A stretch of DNA of 64,000 nucleotides from Streptococcus suis 10581 (GCA_000440235.1 ALKQ01000017.1:1-64000); one strand, 5' to 3'; counted from the stretch's first letter, positions 25,512 to 36,162 are shown. Notes: generated from the sequence alone by a model not told the origin. Numbers and translations: made by a program.

Positions 25512-27485
25512 TTATGCCTCTTCAGATTGGCGTTTTTTCATAGCGATGAATGCAAATGCCATCACACTCAAACCAACAACTGTGAAGACAAGGGTACCAA
25601 TGCCACCGGTTTGTGGAATAGTAACCTTTTTGTTTTTCACTTGTTGGAAGTTAGCTTCTGTCAATTCATCAGTTGTTCCCCAAGAATTCGGTCCAACGGT
25701 AAACGGAACAGTGGTACTTGGCAATGCGTATCCTTCTGGAGCCTTGGTTTCTTTCAAGTAGTAAGTCCCTTCTTTCAAACCTTTGACTTCGAATCTACCA
25801 TCTTTAGAAGAGATAAACTTGAAGGCTTGGTTTTCATCTTGCACCCACTCCCACTGCATATTCAGTGTTTCATAAGCTGCGTCACGTGTTGCTTTTTCTG
25901 CGTCAGCAGCACCTGTTTTCAACGCTGTTAAATAGGCTTGTTCTGCTCGGTTATAGTCTTGTACTTCTTTCTCTTTTGTGTCAGACGTTTTCAATGCCAA
26001 ATATTTATTTTGTTCGGCATTCAACACCACAAACTCTGCACCGAGCAACTTGGTCGCTTGAGCTACCTCTTTATCGTCTGTTTTGATGAAGCGTTTACCG
26101 TAAGTGATAACTTTTGGTTGTTCTGGTACGATTGGTGGTGGGTTGTCTGATGGGTTGTTGGTTACGGTAACAACTCCATTACCATTAACTGTATAAGATG
26201 GTAAGAAACCTGAAACTGGTTGTTCAATAACAATATATTGTACGCCTGCTTTCAAACCAGTAGAATATTCAGCACTAGTTTGATTCGCTGGAAGAGTAAC
26301 AGTCCCTACTTTCTTACCTGTCTCTTGTTCGTAGATATCGAACTTAACTTCTGGATGTGGACCAACTGCATTTCCCCAAGTTTTATTTACAACAATTTTG
26401 TTTCCATTTGGATCTGGTGTGACTGGTTTTGGATTTTCATCTTGGAAGGTACGAGGACGGTTTCCATAATGGAATCTCACCTTGTTAGGGATTGCAGTAT
26501 CAACTTGAGCAGAATCATTTAATACACCTTTGTAGTTTAAAGTAATAGTTACTTCTCCTGTTTTAGCAGCGGTCTCAACTTTAGCTAAACTATCTGCTTT
26601 TACCTTAGCAATAAAGCCTCGTTTGCTCTGTGTAATTTCAAGGTCAGCTAAACTAAGATTTGCACCTGTCACTTCTAAAGAAGAGACGACGAAGTCCAAA
26701 CCTGCAACCATCAAGTCTTCCCAAAGAATGGTTTTGTAAGAAGAACCTTTTGGAATTTTTGTAGTGATTTTATAGCCGATTTCCTCACCAATTTCAACAG
26801 GTTTTCTTTCCGTGCTGTTATCCTCGAAAGTCTTTTTCACATCTGGCTTATCCTCTGTGTTTTTTGGATAAACATGGAGAGGTTTATCTGTGTTATTGAA
26901 ATATCCTGTTCCGTCTGGAAGTGTAACTGGCAAAACGAGACGGAAAGGAACAGCTTTTGCTTCTGTTAGTTCGTTACCTTTGGTATCACCATCTTGTTTA
27001 TTGTAGTAAGGTGATGCTACCTTATCTTCAACGAAGATGTAAGTTCCCTCACCTAGAGTGAATTCTGCACCACTTTCTTTGGTATTTACACCTTCACTAC
27101 CGTACTTTTTATCGCCGGCATCTTCAAATAACTTATAGTTTTCATCAACACCTTCACCAGTAATCCCTAGTTCAGTACCAGTTTTTGTTTGCCCTTCAAT
27201 CTTAGCATCAACCTTCTTCCAAACCTTAAAGTTGACATCTGCAATTTCTTTAGCACTACTACCAAAGAAAGTAGTTATTTGGTCAATTTGATTACCTTTG
27301 TACTGATCTTTTTTAGTTTCATGATCAAACGCAGTAAATTCGTCTTTGTTCATCAAAATCTTGTGCACCACAACCTTAGTTTCCTGCGCATCATTCGCAT
27401 GTACTAAATGTCGAAGATTTCCCAATGGACCGAACATCGTCAGAAGAACGGTCAAGAGGGAGAATAATTTTGTTAACTTCTTCAT
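25512..27485 (-). CDS. Major (backbone) pilin, SpaA/FimA type, IPQTG
   Basis: A 657-residue pilus shaft subunit. Signal peptide to about residue 30 (cleavage after VHA). The pilin motif VYPKN lies near residue 205, its Lys being the expected polymerisation site. Further Cna-B-like domains include VNKTWGNAVGPHPEVKFDIYEQETG. The E-box is YYLKETKAPEGY near 600. The sorting signal is IPQTG, followed by a hydrophobic span and KKRQSEEA. A likely insertion of charged residues (NKYLALKTSDTKEKEVQDYN) lies in the C-terminal domain. It has all hallmarks of sortase-C polymerised pilins. Situated between the giant pilin and the accessory pilin. Confidence 0.93.
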   Translation of the reverse strand: MKKLTKLFSLLTVLLTMFGPLGNLRHLVHANDAQETKVVVHKILMNKDEFTAFDHETKKDQYKGNQIDQITTFFGSSAKEIADVNFKVWKKVDAKIEGQTKTGTELGITGEGVDENYKLFEDAGDKKYGSEGVNTKESGAEFTLGEGTYIFVEDKVASPYYNKQDGDTKGNELTEAKAVPFRLVLPVTLPDGTGYFNNTDKPLHVYPKNTEDKPDVKKTFEDNSTERKPVEIGEEIGYKITTKIPKGSSYKTILWEDLMVAGLDFVVSSLEVTGANLSLADLEITQSKRGFIAKVKADSLAKVETAAKTGEVTITLNYKGVLNDSAQVDTAIPNKVRFHYGNRPRTFQDENPKPVTPDPNGNKIVVNKTWGNAVGPHPEVKFDIYEQETGKKVGTVTLPANQTSAEYSTGLKAGVQYIVIEQPVSGFLPSYTVNGNGVVTVTNNPSDNPPPIVPEQPKVITYGKRFIKTDDKEVAQATKLLGAEFVVLNAEQNKYLALKTSDTKEKEVQDYNRAEQAYLTALKTGAADAEKATRDAAYETLNMQWEWVQDENQAFKFISSKDGRFEVKGLKEGTYYLKETKAPEGYALPSTTVPFTVGPNSWGTTDELTEANFQQVKNKKVTIPQTGGIGTLVFTVVGLSVMAFAFIAMKKRQSEEA

Positions 27486-27609
27486 TATTTTCTCCTTTTC
27501 TTTTTATAGTCTTTCAGTTTGCTTCTACTACTAAGCAACGAGTCACAGACTGTACTAAAGTACGGCAAAACGGGTTAACGAAGTAATAAAAGATAAACTG
27601 ATGACTAGT

Positions 27610-30600
27610 CTATTTACGTATGCGTTTCCAACGTTTCTCTTTTCCTAGCTCGACGGCAAGAGCCAGTAACATCATCCCTCCTCCCAATGTGATATATGGT
27701 AGAACTCCAAAACCTCCTGTCTTAGGATATTCCCCTTTTTTCAGGTTTTTAGCAGTAAGCAACTGCCTATTGCTATCATCTAGGGACAAGAGGTCATCTC
27801 CGTCTAGGAGTTCCACTTGACCACTATCGGTAAGACGAAGTCGGTAAACTTTCGTATTGAGCTGATAGCCTTCAGGGGCTTGGGTTTCTTTCAGTTGGTA
27901 AATCTGACCGATACGGAGGTTGTCAAAGACAATTTCTTCTCCATCGGTCGCTGTCGTCTTGGTGGCAACAGGAGCCGCACCATTCTCTTCTTTCAATTCA
28001 AACACCGCAGCGAGACGATGATCGCTATCGCTATAAGCACGTTTGGCTAGCTTAAACTGTCCTGTGTTTCGTCTGTTCTTCATGGTAAAGACAACCACAC
28101 GGTTAGTATCTGCCCCCTGTAGAGAGGTCATATCATCACTGTTATGTAAAGCAACTGTTCCGTCGTGATTGATTTGGAAAATGTATTCCTTATCATTGAG
28201 GACATAGCCCGTTGGTGCTTGGGTTTCTTGTAGGATAAAGTAGCCTGGACCCACATCAATGTTTGCTAATCCATTGGCTGTTACACCAGTCGCAAGCTGT
28301 TCTAACTTACCACCTGTATTGCCTTGGGCACGATAAAGAGTAAATCTCGCACCATCTAGTAAGGTTTGCTCATTGGTCGCATCTTGCTTTTTGATGCGCA
28401 GGCGGAATTTCTTGATATTTTTAATCAGCAAGATCAGCTCTTGAGTATTGCCACTTGTTTCTACCGAAGCAAAATCACGATCGTTGACATCAATCTGCAG
28501 GCGACCGTCTTCCGTGATGGTGAATTGAATCGGTTGAATCGCTTCATAATTTCCAGCTGGTACCCTTATCTCTTTCAAGATATAGGTATTCGGCAATAGA
28601 TTTGGAAGAACCAACTCATGATTATTCACTATGGTATCTCCAACTAATCCAGAAAGTAGTTCTTCTTGATTGCCATTTTTTCGATAGAGTTGGAAACGAG
28701 CGTTTAAACCTCTATTGACATCATTGTAATCCCGCTTACGGATTTTGACTGTAAATGGTGTCCGGTCATTTTTAACGGTGATTGGGATAATCTTATCCGC
28801 ACCCTGATCTTGGCTATTGCCAATTTCAATCTTAGCATCTCCATTGACCAACTGGGCGGCACCATCATCGCCTATGGTCAACTGGTATTTGCGAGCATTA
28901 GCCTGATAACCTGTCGGTGGCTGACTTTCTTGCAAATAGTAGGTACCTGGTTCCAAGCCTGGAAGCGTGATTTCACCGTTGGTGTCTGTCGTCACTTCCT
29001 GACCTATCTGCGTATTTTCATCAGGACCAAATAGCTTGAAGCGTGCACCTGCTAGCTTGCGGTTGGCGTCACGGCTGTCGACTTTGGTAATCTTTATCTT
29101 AGGCTTAAAGACGTTGGTAAGCTTGATATGAACACGATTGTCTTTTTCTCCCGCCTCAACTTGTGCATTGTTTGTCGGAACTACCACCTGTCCATCTTCC
29201 GACATGGTAATATCAAACGGTTCCATTCGTTCATATCCTGCTGGTGCTTCCAATTCCGTTACCGTGTAGGTACCTGCTGGCAGACTAAAGACTGCATTTC
29301 CTGCTGCACTTGTCCACCAACGGAGAGCACGATTAGCCGTATCAATCTCAGCCCGATAGTGTTCTCTATGCCAAGATTCATCACTAAAGATAGGTGAAAG
29401 CACTCCGTCTTTGGCCTTGATTTCCAACTTGACATTCATCAAAGTAGTGGTTGAAGCGAGTTTGCTTACTTTTTCGATACTAAATGCCGTATAAGGTTTA
29501 TTTTTTACAGTTAGCTCAATGGTATTCTGGTTATTGGCAGGAGCAATGCTCACTAATTCTGTATTGCCCGAATCAATGCTTGCCTCTCCCCTCTCGCCAA
29601 TCGTTACCCGAATATCACTGTGTAAATAGTAACCCCTTGGGGATTCCGTTTCCCGCAAACGATAGGTTCCTGGTGCGAGGTTCGTAAACAGATAGCTATT
29701 GCTTTCTTGATCTGTTCGTCCCTCTGTGACCTTCCGCTCTTGGCTATCATACAGCTCAAAGCGAGCTACCAGACCAGTAGTACCGTTAAGGGCACGTTTT
29801 AGAAGTTTGAGTTGATACAGTTCAGGATAGTTTTTTACCTTCAATTTGATGATATTATCGTTAACTGTATTGGTCGTATCAATGACCAGGTCTGACTCTG
29901 TATCGTAGACCTTTCTAAATCGTGTCACGGCTTTATTCCTACCGTCGTGAGACTGACCAGTTTCAAACAAGTCCATGAGTATTGGATTGTTTAAGCGTCT
30001 GTACCCCGTCGGTGCCTGCGTTTCAACCAAGGCATACCGTCCAAGTTCCTTGGCAGACAGTAAACTTGCAGTCTTAGAACCACTCTGCCATGTGAACTCT
30101 TGAACCAATCCACTGTCTTGAATACGTTCTGAAACATTCTGATAGGTCGTGTCGTTAGCAACTTTATAGAGCTTGAAACGAGCAGTCAGGTTTGCACCTG
30201 TCATTACTTCATCCTGTGGATTGACTTTGACAATGGCGATAGATGGATTTTGTATGTTGCCGACCAAGATTTTCTCATTTTGTCCAGCTTGGTTATATAG
30301 AATGGTTTGGGTATCAGCTTGAACTTGGAACTCTTGCACTGCCATCCATTTATTAACAACAAGCTCTGCATTTCGAATACGAAGGTAGCGTGCATTGATT
30401 GCCACATCCAAATCAATCAGTCGATCAGTGAAATGGTTGCTTGTGCCATTTTGAATGACCGTATAAGTCACTCCATCTTCCGAGTATTCCAAAATAGCTT
30501 TCGCCATGCGATCGGCATGATTTCCTGCTCGTCCTTGTAAAACGCGAATATAGGTCACACGCTGGGTACTGCCTAAGTCAACGCCCAAATAACTTTCGGC

Positions 30601-33600
30601 TTGGATGTTGCTCTGACCATTGACATTGGTATCAAAGATGAGTTCGCTCGTATCACTTCCATCAATCATATTGGCATCCGTAGTGTTGTCAATATAGCGG
30701 TTAAAATGCTCGGATTTTATGACGGATACCTGATTGATCTGTTTATAGTATTTAATCGAGCCATCGTTGCTGACTTCCACCTTATAATTGGCATTTTCCT
30801 TCACATAGCCTTGGGGCGAAGTCACTTCTTCTAAGGTATATGTACCTGGAGCAAGATTTTCAATGACAAAGTCGCTATTGCCGCTCTGTGTTTTTTCCAC
30901 AGCAGTAAAGCTACTATCATTGTCTTTGGTCAAGCGGAAGGTTACATTGCCTGAGATTTCACCCTGAACATCCTCAATCCCCTTGATACGTTTGGTGAAA
31001 CGTAAGGTGGCTTTCTTATAGTTTTTCACTCGAATTTCCAGTGTAATTGGCTGGTTACCGCCTTGATTACTGATGATCAAATTCGGGCTTGTTGTATGGA
31101 AAGTTCCATCGTTGTTGACGGTAAATGGAATCAGTTCTGGCAGAATATTGTAACCATTTGGTGCCGTAAATTCCTTGATATAGTAGGTTCCAGCAACAAA
31201 ATTCTGGTTTCGGTTATGGAAAGTAAAGGTTCCTCCGCTTGTAAAAGTGGCTACTTGCCCACCAATAACTGAGCCATTTGCGTCAGTAATACCAATACGT
31301 GACTGGCTTGTAATTGGCTGATCGGTTACAGCATCAACCTTCACCACTCTAAATTGAAACTTCTTATTATCTGGTCTTCTATTGATGATAGTAGAACTAT
31401 TTTCGGTGAATTCAATCTGACCATCTGCTGTTACTCGGAATTTAGCAACGGCATTTGTCGGTTTTTCGTAACCTTCAGGTGCCACAGTCTCCCAAACTTC
31501 ATACTGGCTATTTGGTTGTAGATTATTCAACCGAAACTTACCAGCAGCATTGGTGGCGATGCCTGTTCGAATAACGTCATAGCCATCCTGTTTCATCTTT
31601 CTCAATTCAAAGATTGCATCTACAAGTGGTTGTCGTTCGGTATTGACCTTGGTAAATTCCTGGTTGATGTCTTCGTTGACAACATTCATGCGGAAAGTAC
31701 CATTGCTTTCAAATACATGTCCAGACTGGATATGATTGGTATCAGTCACTTTACGAATTTTCAAAACACCTGCATCTTCATATACTTCAATCTCGATTGG
31801 GGTAATTTTTTTATAACCTACCGGAGCCGTTAATTCTTCTAAGACATAGGTTCCCTTTGCAAGGTTTGTAAAGAGGAAGGTAGCGGAAGATGCATTTTCT
31901 CCCAAAGTCACACTGTAGCGATTATTTTCCTTACTACGTAAACGGAAGACAGCTCCTTTCAGCCGACGCGTTTCCCCCTGAGTGTATTTATCAATCTGCA
32001 AAGAAATGTATTTGGTATTGACAATTTCTGGTGGTGTATTAGCATTATACGGACGTCCATCAATTGTTATATTGTCAGCGTTCCTTATAACAATTTCTTT
32101 CTCAGTCGGATCCAAGGCATAGCCCACTGGTGCTAACACCTCTCTTAGTTTATAAGTACCTCCATACACATTTCGAATATTTAGAATACCTTCGCTATCT
32201 GATGTCACCCGCTGAACAACCTTCCCATCACGACTAAGTACAAATACTGCACCTTGTAGAGGACGTTTCTGTCCATTTTCATTCCCCACTTTGCGTAATT
32301 TCAGAGAATACCAGTCCACTGGATAGGCACCACCCCAAGCCAGCGTATCTGCTTCGCGACGGAAATAGTCTAGTTTAGTTCTACGATTTAAACCAACTGA
32401 GTAGCTATTAGCAATAACTGCATTGAAGAAATAGTTTTCCGTAGGAGATATCATCTTTTTAGTTCGAACCTTGGCAAGAATCCCTCTTCGGTGAACACTG
32501 GCTACGTTACTTCCTTCGTAATAAAACTCAATCTTATACTTACTCCTAAACTGACGATTGTTGGCACCTATAAATTTTGATGGTGCCCAGTCCTGACTGC
32601 TCCCCGTCAGATGCACTTTTACATCAGTTCCTGGAAGAGTATATTCTTGGACATGTCCTCTTAACAATCCCTGAGTAGGAGTCAATTTTCGCATGGTATC
32701 TTGACGATAGCCACCAGCTGCCGTTCCTTCTATCAAATAAACATCAATATCCTGGATGAAACTGTTTGGATTATTTCCGTGGTATAATTCGTTTGTTTCT
32801 GATAAGTGTTCAAAGAACTTACGGTTATTCCCATGCCAATTGCTTTTTCCCCAGATGTCACCACCTGAAGCATTATAGACTACATCCCATACCATCTCAT
32901 CTGCATCGGTATAAGACATCCATTTGTTAACTGAACCTGATAGGTACAAAATATTCCCATCACTATAATTGGCAGTCGTTTGGTTGGTCACTGTCTTGCT
33001 ACATTCCATGCCACTACCACTGTAATAGGTTTCAAATTGAAGTTCCTTTCGGACTTCCTTAGTCCCTATGGGATTGCTTGGATCAAAGAAGTATTCGATA
33101 CGAGGGTTTACACCATCATAATAAGTTTGATTACCTGAAACCTGATTACCATTGATGTGAGTAACACCACGAATCTCATCTCCGATAAAGAAACTACCTG
33201 TATAATCAGTTACGGAATAAGCATCTGCTGTTAATATAAATCGAATTTTATCCTGCTCGACATGGTAGACATTTGCAACATGGCGTCCATTAGCTTCAAT
33301 TTCCTTCCAAACCTTGTTAGGATTGGACACATGTTTTAAAATCAGCTCTCGAGGAATTTTAATTTCGAAATAATCTCCCTCTTCTGCATAGGCAGGAATC
33401 CTGAATTGCATCTGCAAAGGAGAGCCAAAGCCCTGCCAACCGTCACTCAAACGGAAGTACTTGATGTCAGTATTTTGTACCGAAGTGATACCATAGTGCG
33501 AACAGGTCCCAGGATTGGTCGGAACAGGTCGACTGGTATTCTTTTTGTTCTTGTAGGTGTAAATTAGTTCCTCGGTGTCCTGCTCTGCAGCTACCAGGCT

Positions 33601-35982
33601 ATAACCTGACGGTTCTACTTCATTTACATCATAAAATATTTTTTTACCAACTTTAAAAGTTGGAGATGTAGTTACTTCATATTTATTAACATCTCTTTTT
33701 ACAACTTCTCTTTGATTACTTCTAATAGTTAATGTTTCATTTATATTTCCACCTTTGACTGTAAAATTAACATCAACTGGCGTTGCATTTTCAAGCCATT
33801 CTTTTTTTATAATCAAATCTTTTTTTAACGCCTCAAGCTCTGCACCTACAAACGTATGATTTGTCTTACTGTTAGTAATATTAGTTAACGTTTCTACTAC
33901 AGCTATCCCCCCTGGAGGAACATTACTAGCTGTAACTTTACCATTAGAAACACTTGTATATGTTTGTTCACTTATTTGTCTATAGCCGTTTTCTGTTGGT
34001 TCATAAATATAAACTACAACATTGTGCAATCTTTGAGAATTATCAAGATCTATGCTAAAATCAAAGTTTTCTAGCGCAGTTCCTTTATTAACATTAGATT
34101 GCGTCCATTTTATAACACTTTCTGACTTATAATCACCTGCTACATTTGCTGCATTAGATACATTAACAGTATCTGCACTTACCTTACTAAGTGGTCCACC
34201 CCAATCTTCTGCCGGTAAACTCAACGTTCCGGTAGTAGTAATATGTTTTATTTCTCCTCGTGCTATTTCTGTTGTAACTCCGTTTTGAGTTAACTTACTT
34301 TTTTGTGGAGGTTGAACTTTTATTGTAGAGTAATAATCTAAAGTATAGTAATCTCTAGGTGCTATAATAGGCGTTTCTATCGTATATGTATATACACCAT
34401 TTTCTATCGGTAAATTTGAATAAGTAGATTTAAATCTATCATCTGCTATATTTAAAAAATTTTGGGATATGCTTTGATTATCTTTTGATAATGATAATAT
34501 TCTAGGCTCACCCAATCCTGAATCCTTGGTTGTTGAAAAATGATTGACCAATTTTTTTACAAAGCTAGGATCTGCTCCGGTAACCGTCGTCGTATATTCC
34601 CAAACAATCGCAGTAGCCTCACCCTTGTTATTGGTTTTAATCTCTTTCTTCCGTAGCTGACCATTTTGACTAAAATTCATAGAAGTTCCTGGAATAACCA
34701 ATCGAATCGGATCAAAAATATACTTGGTGATTTCCTCTTCTTTCGTAACAGTAGTGGTTGTTCCATTCGGATTATTGATAATGGTAGTTGTACTATTCGT
34801 ATTCGTTTCTGTTATAGCTCTCCTAGTCCGAGCAGAGCGCAACATACTACCAACCTGTCCTTCTAACTCATTCTTTTTAGCATTGGTGACATGGATTATT
34901 TTTTCGGCTCCACTTTCTTGCAACTGAATGACTGGCAACTGTTTCTCTACTTCGTAACCTTGAGCTGTTGACAATTGACTGATCTGGTACTCACCTACGG
35001 GCAAATCTCGCCATTCCAAGACTCCTTGTTCATCTGTACGACCTTTGTGAACGCTTTCAAAATTTCCTACAGCTATCATAGAAAACTCCGCACCTGCGAT
35101 GGGCTTGCTAGGTTGCAAGACACCTTCTTCATGTTCTCGTAATACCAAGCGTAGATTAGCTGTTTGAATGGCTAAAGCTTGTTCTTCTTGTATCACCTCT
35201 TCGCCTTCAGGTACTGGATTAGGCTGCGTGTTGTCAGAAGTAGATTCAGAAGTTTCTGGAATTGGCTGCTCGGTATCGGAGGCTACGGAATCAGTCACCA
35301 TCTCTATACTATTCCTTTTGACCAATTCTTCAAATGTTTTCCAGTCTTCTGTTAAGATGGTCTTATAATCTGATGACAGAACAGCCATAAATTGACCAGT
35401 TTGTAGCGGCTTCTTTATCTTCAAGCGTAGCAGAATTTCCTCGTATCTCCGCTCAGGCTTCTCTTCATCTACCTTCCACTCTATATGGCGTTCAGGCTCT
35501 GGCTTGATTTTGATGGAGTAATAGCCTAGACCATATACAGGCAAGGAAGATTCTAGAGAATCCTGTGTTGCAACAGTTGGGGCAACTTCCTGCTCAGGAA
35601 ATTCCTTGGGCACATCTTCTTCACGATAGTCTTCATCCTTGACAAAACCTGGTGGAAGTTTTTCCTTTGGAACCCCTTGCTCATCCAGCTGACTTTCCAG
35701 TTCCAGCTCATTCTGGACTACCAAGCTAAGCCCCTTGCTGATGTCTACTCCCTCTTCAATCTGGACAATCACATCTAGCCTATCGAGCTGCTTTTGACTG
35801 GTATCTAGCTTAATGGCCAGCTTTTGACCATCTTCCTTCAGATGTTCTATATACTTAGTCCGAATGGTTAGTGGCGTTGTAGCACTAACTGATTCCGAAA
35901 AAATTGTTATCGGTAACCGAATAATATCCAGACATAGAACAAGTAATAAGAAAGAACTAAAAAAGTATCTTACCTTTTTCAT
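27610..35982 (-). CDS. Giant multi-domain tip pilin/adhesin, YPKTG sorting signal
   Basis: About 2790 residues, one uninterrupted frame. Layout: signal peptide (1-35); charged stalk; one Cna-B/SpaA domain near 290-370; a region rich in T and N; adhesin-like Ig folds about 820-1220 (FRLSDGWQGFGSPLQMQF, FFIGDEIRGVTHING); then about twelve Cna-B repeats ending in E-boxes such as YKLREVLAPVGY, YVLEELTAPVGY, YYLQESQPPTGY. The chain is interrupted at about 1755-1890 by an F5/8 type C (discoidin) domain (SYLGVDLGSTQRVTYIRVLQG, ARYLRIRNAEL). The sorting signal is YPKTG, followed by a membrane span and KRWKRIRK. The ATG at 35982 has GGAG 8 nt upstream; the frame is open a little further up. Its role as tip adhesin binding host ligands is inferred from architecture. 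Confidence 0.9.
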   Translation of the reverse strand: MKKVRYFFSSFLLLVLCLDIIRLPITIFSESVSATTPLTIRTKYIEHLKEDGQKLAIKLDTSQKQLDRLDVIVQIEEGVDISKGLSLVVQNELELESQLDEQGVPKEKLPPGFVKDEDYREEDVPKEFPEQEVAPTVATQDSLESSLPVYGLGYYSIKIKPEPERHIEWKVDEEKPERRYEEILLRLKIKKPLQTGQFMAVLSSDYKTILTEDWKTFEELVKRNSIEMVTDSVASDTEQPIPETSESTSDNTQPNPVPEGEEVIQEEQALAIQTANLRLVLREHEEGVLQPSKPIAGAEFSMIAVGNFESVHKGRTDEQGVLEWRDLPVGEYQISQLSTAQGYEVEKQLPVIQLQESGAEKIIHVTNAKKNELEGQVGSMLRSARTRRAITETNTNSTTTIINNPNGTTTTVTKEEEITKYIFDPIRLVIPGTSMNFSQNGQLRKKEIKTNNKGEATAIVWEYTTTVTGADPSFVKKLVNHFSTTKDSGLGEPRILSLSKDNQSISQNFLNIADDRFKSTYSNLPIENGVYTYTIETPIIAPRDYYTLDYYSTIKVQPPQKSKLTQNGVTTEIARGEIKHITTTGTLSLPAEDWGGPLSKVSADTVNVSNAANVAGDYKSESVIKWTQSNVNKGTALENFDFSIDLDNSQRLHNVVVYIYEPTENGYRQISEQTYTSVSNGKVTASNVPPGGIAVVETLTNITNSKTNHTFVGAELEALKKDLIIKKEWLENATPVDVNFTVKGGNINETLTIRSNQREVVKRDVNKYEVTTSPTFKVGKKIFYDVNEVEPSGYSLVAAEQDTEELIYTYKNKKNTSRPVPTNPGTCSHYGITSVQNTDIKYFRLSDGWQGFGSPLQMQFRIPAYAEEGDYFEIKIPRELILKHVSNPNKVWKEIEANGRHVANVYHVEQDKIRFILTADAYSVTDYTGSFFIGDEIRGVTHINGNQVSGNQTYYDGVNPRIEYFFDPSNPIGTKEVRKELQFETYYSGSGMECSKTVTNQTTANYSDGNILYLSGSVNKWMSYTDADEMVWDVVYNASGGDIWGKSNWHGNNRKFFEHLSETNELYHGNNPNSFIQDIDVYLIEGTAAGGYRQDTMRKLTPTQGLLRGHVQEYTLPGTDVKVHLTGSSQDWAPSKFIGANNRQFRSKYKIEFYYEGSNVASVHRRGILAKVRTKKMISPTENYFFNAVIANSYSVGLNRRTKLDYFRREADTLAWGGAYPVDWYSLKLRKVGNENGQKRPLQGAVFVLSRDGKVVQRVTSDSEGILNIRNVYGGTYKLREVLAPVGYALDPTEKEIVIRNADNITIDGRPYNANTPPEIVNTKYISLQIDKYTQGETRRLKGAVFRLRSKENNRYSVTLGENASSATFLFTNLAKGTYVLEELTAPVGYKKITPIEIEVYEDAGVLKIRKVTDTNHIQSGHVFESNGTFRMNVVNEDINQEFTKVNTERQPLVDAIFELRKMKQDGYDVIRTGIATNAAGKFRLNNLQPNSQYEVWETVAPEGYEKPTNAVAKFRVTADGQIEFTENSSTIINRRPDNKKFQFRVVKVDAVTDQPITSQSRIGITDANGSVIGGQVATFTSGGTFTFHNRNQNFVAGTYYIKEFTAPNGYNILPELIPFTVNNDGTFHTTSPNLIISNQGGNQPITLEIRVKNYKKATLRFTKRIKGIEDVQGEISGNVTFRLTKDNDSSFTAVEKTQSGNSDFVIENLAPGTYTLEEVTSPQGYVKENANYKVEVSNDGSIKYYKQINQVSVIKSEHFNRYIDNTTDANMIDGSDTSELIFDTNVNGQSNIQAESYLGVDLGSTQRVTYIRVLQGRAGNHADRMAKAILEYSEDGVTYTVIQNGTSNHFTDRLIDLDVAINARYLRIRNAELVVNKWMAVQEFQVQADTQTILYNQAGQNEKILVGNIQNPSIAIVKVNPQDEVMTGANLTARFKLYKVANDTTYQNVSERIQDSGLVQEFTWQSGSKTASLLSAKELGRYALVETQAPTGYRRLNNPILMDLFETGQSHDGRNKAVTRFRKVYDTESDLVIDTTNTVNDNIIKLKVKNYPELYQLKLLKRALNGTTGLVARFELYDSQERKVTEGRTDQESNSYLFTNLAPGTYRLRETESPRGYYLHSDIRVTIGERGEASIDSGNTELVSIAPANNQNTIELTVKNKPYTAFSIEKVSKLASTTTLMNVKLEIKAKDGVLSPIFSDESWHREHYRAEIDTANRALRWWTSAAGNAVFSLPAGTYTVTELEAPAGYERMEPFDITMSEDGQVVVPTNNAQVEAGEKDNRVHIKLTNVFKPKIKITKVDSRDANRKLAGARFKLFGPDENTQIGQEVTTDTNGEITLPGLEPGTYYLQESQPPTGYQANARKYQLTIGDDGAAQLVNGDAKIEIGNSQDQGADKIIPITVKNDRTPFTVKIRKRDYNDVNRGLNARFQLYRKNGNQEELLSGLVGDTIVNNHELVLPNLLPNTYILKEIRVPAGNYEAIQPIQFTITEDGRLQIDVNDRDFASVETSGNTQELILLIKNIKKFRLRIKKQDATNEQTLLDGARFTLYRAQGNTGGKLEQLATGVTANGLANIDVGPGYFILQETQAPTGYVLNDKEYIFQINHDGTVALHNSDDMTSLQGADTNRVVVFTMKNRRNTGQFKLAKRAYSDSDHRLAAVFELKEENGAAPVATKTTATDGEEIVFDNLRIGQIYQLKETQAPEGYQLNTKVYRLRLTDSGQVELLDGDDLLSLDDSNRQLLTAKNLKKGEYPKTGGFGVLPYITLGGGMMLLALAVELGKEKRWKRIRK

Positions 35983-36073
35983 AACTTTTCTCCATTTCAT
36001 ATACTTATATTCATCATTATTCTTTATCACGTTGTCATTACGTTGTCATTCACCTAATTTGGCGTTTCAGTTG

Positions 36074-36082
36074 ATTATACCA
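36074..36082 (-). promoter_or_regulatory. Pilus operon promoter (extended -10)
   Basis: Minus strand TGGTATAAT about 92 nt before the giant pilin ATG, with no good -35 at 17 nt (TTATTT at best). Expression probably needs an activator or depends on upstream DNA, where the (AT)12 tract sits. Confidence 0.6.
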
Positions 36083-36138
36083 AATTTTTTCAAAAAAATA
36101 AAAGTAGTTTACAGCAAAAAAACAAACAAATTCCACTG

Positions 36139-36162
36139 ATATATATATATATATATATATAT
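36139..36162. repeat. (AT)12 dinucleotide tract upstream of the pilus promoter
   Basis: Twelve perfect AT units, 60-85 nt upstream of the pilus -10 element. Such tracts gain or lose units by slipped-strand mispairing. The region 35983-36346 has no gene apart from this tract, the promoter and the terminator of the next gene. Confidence 0.95.

Noticed and set aside
27620..34927. Many plus-strand open frames of 60-90 codons across the giant pilin gene
   Set aside because: They are antisense shadows of repetitive Cna-B coding sequence, without ribosome sites or recognisable products.
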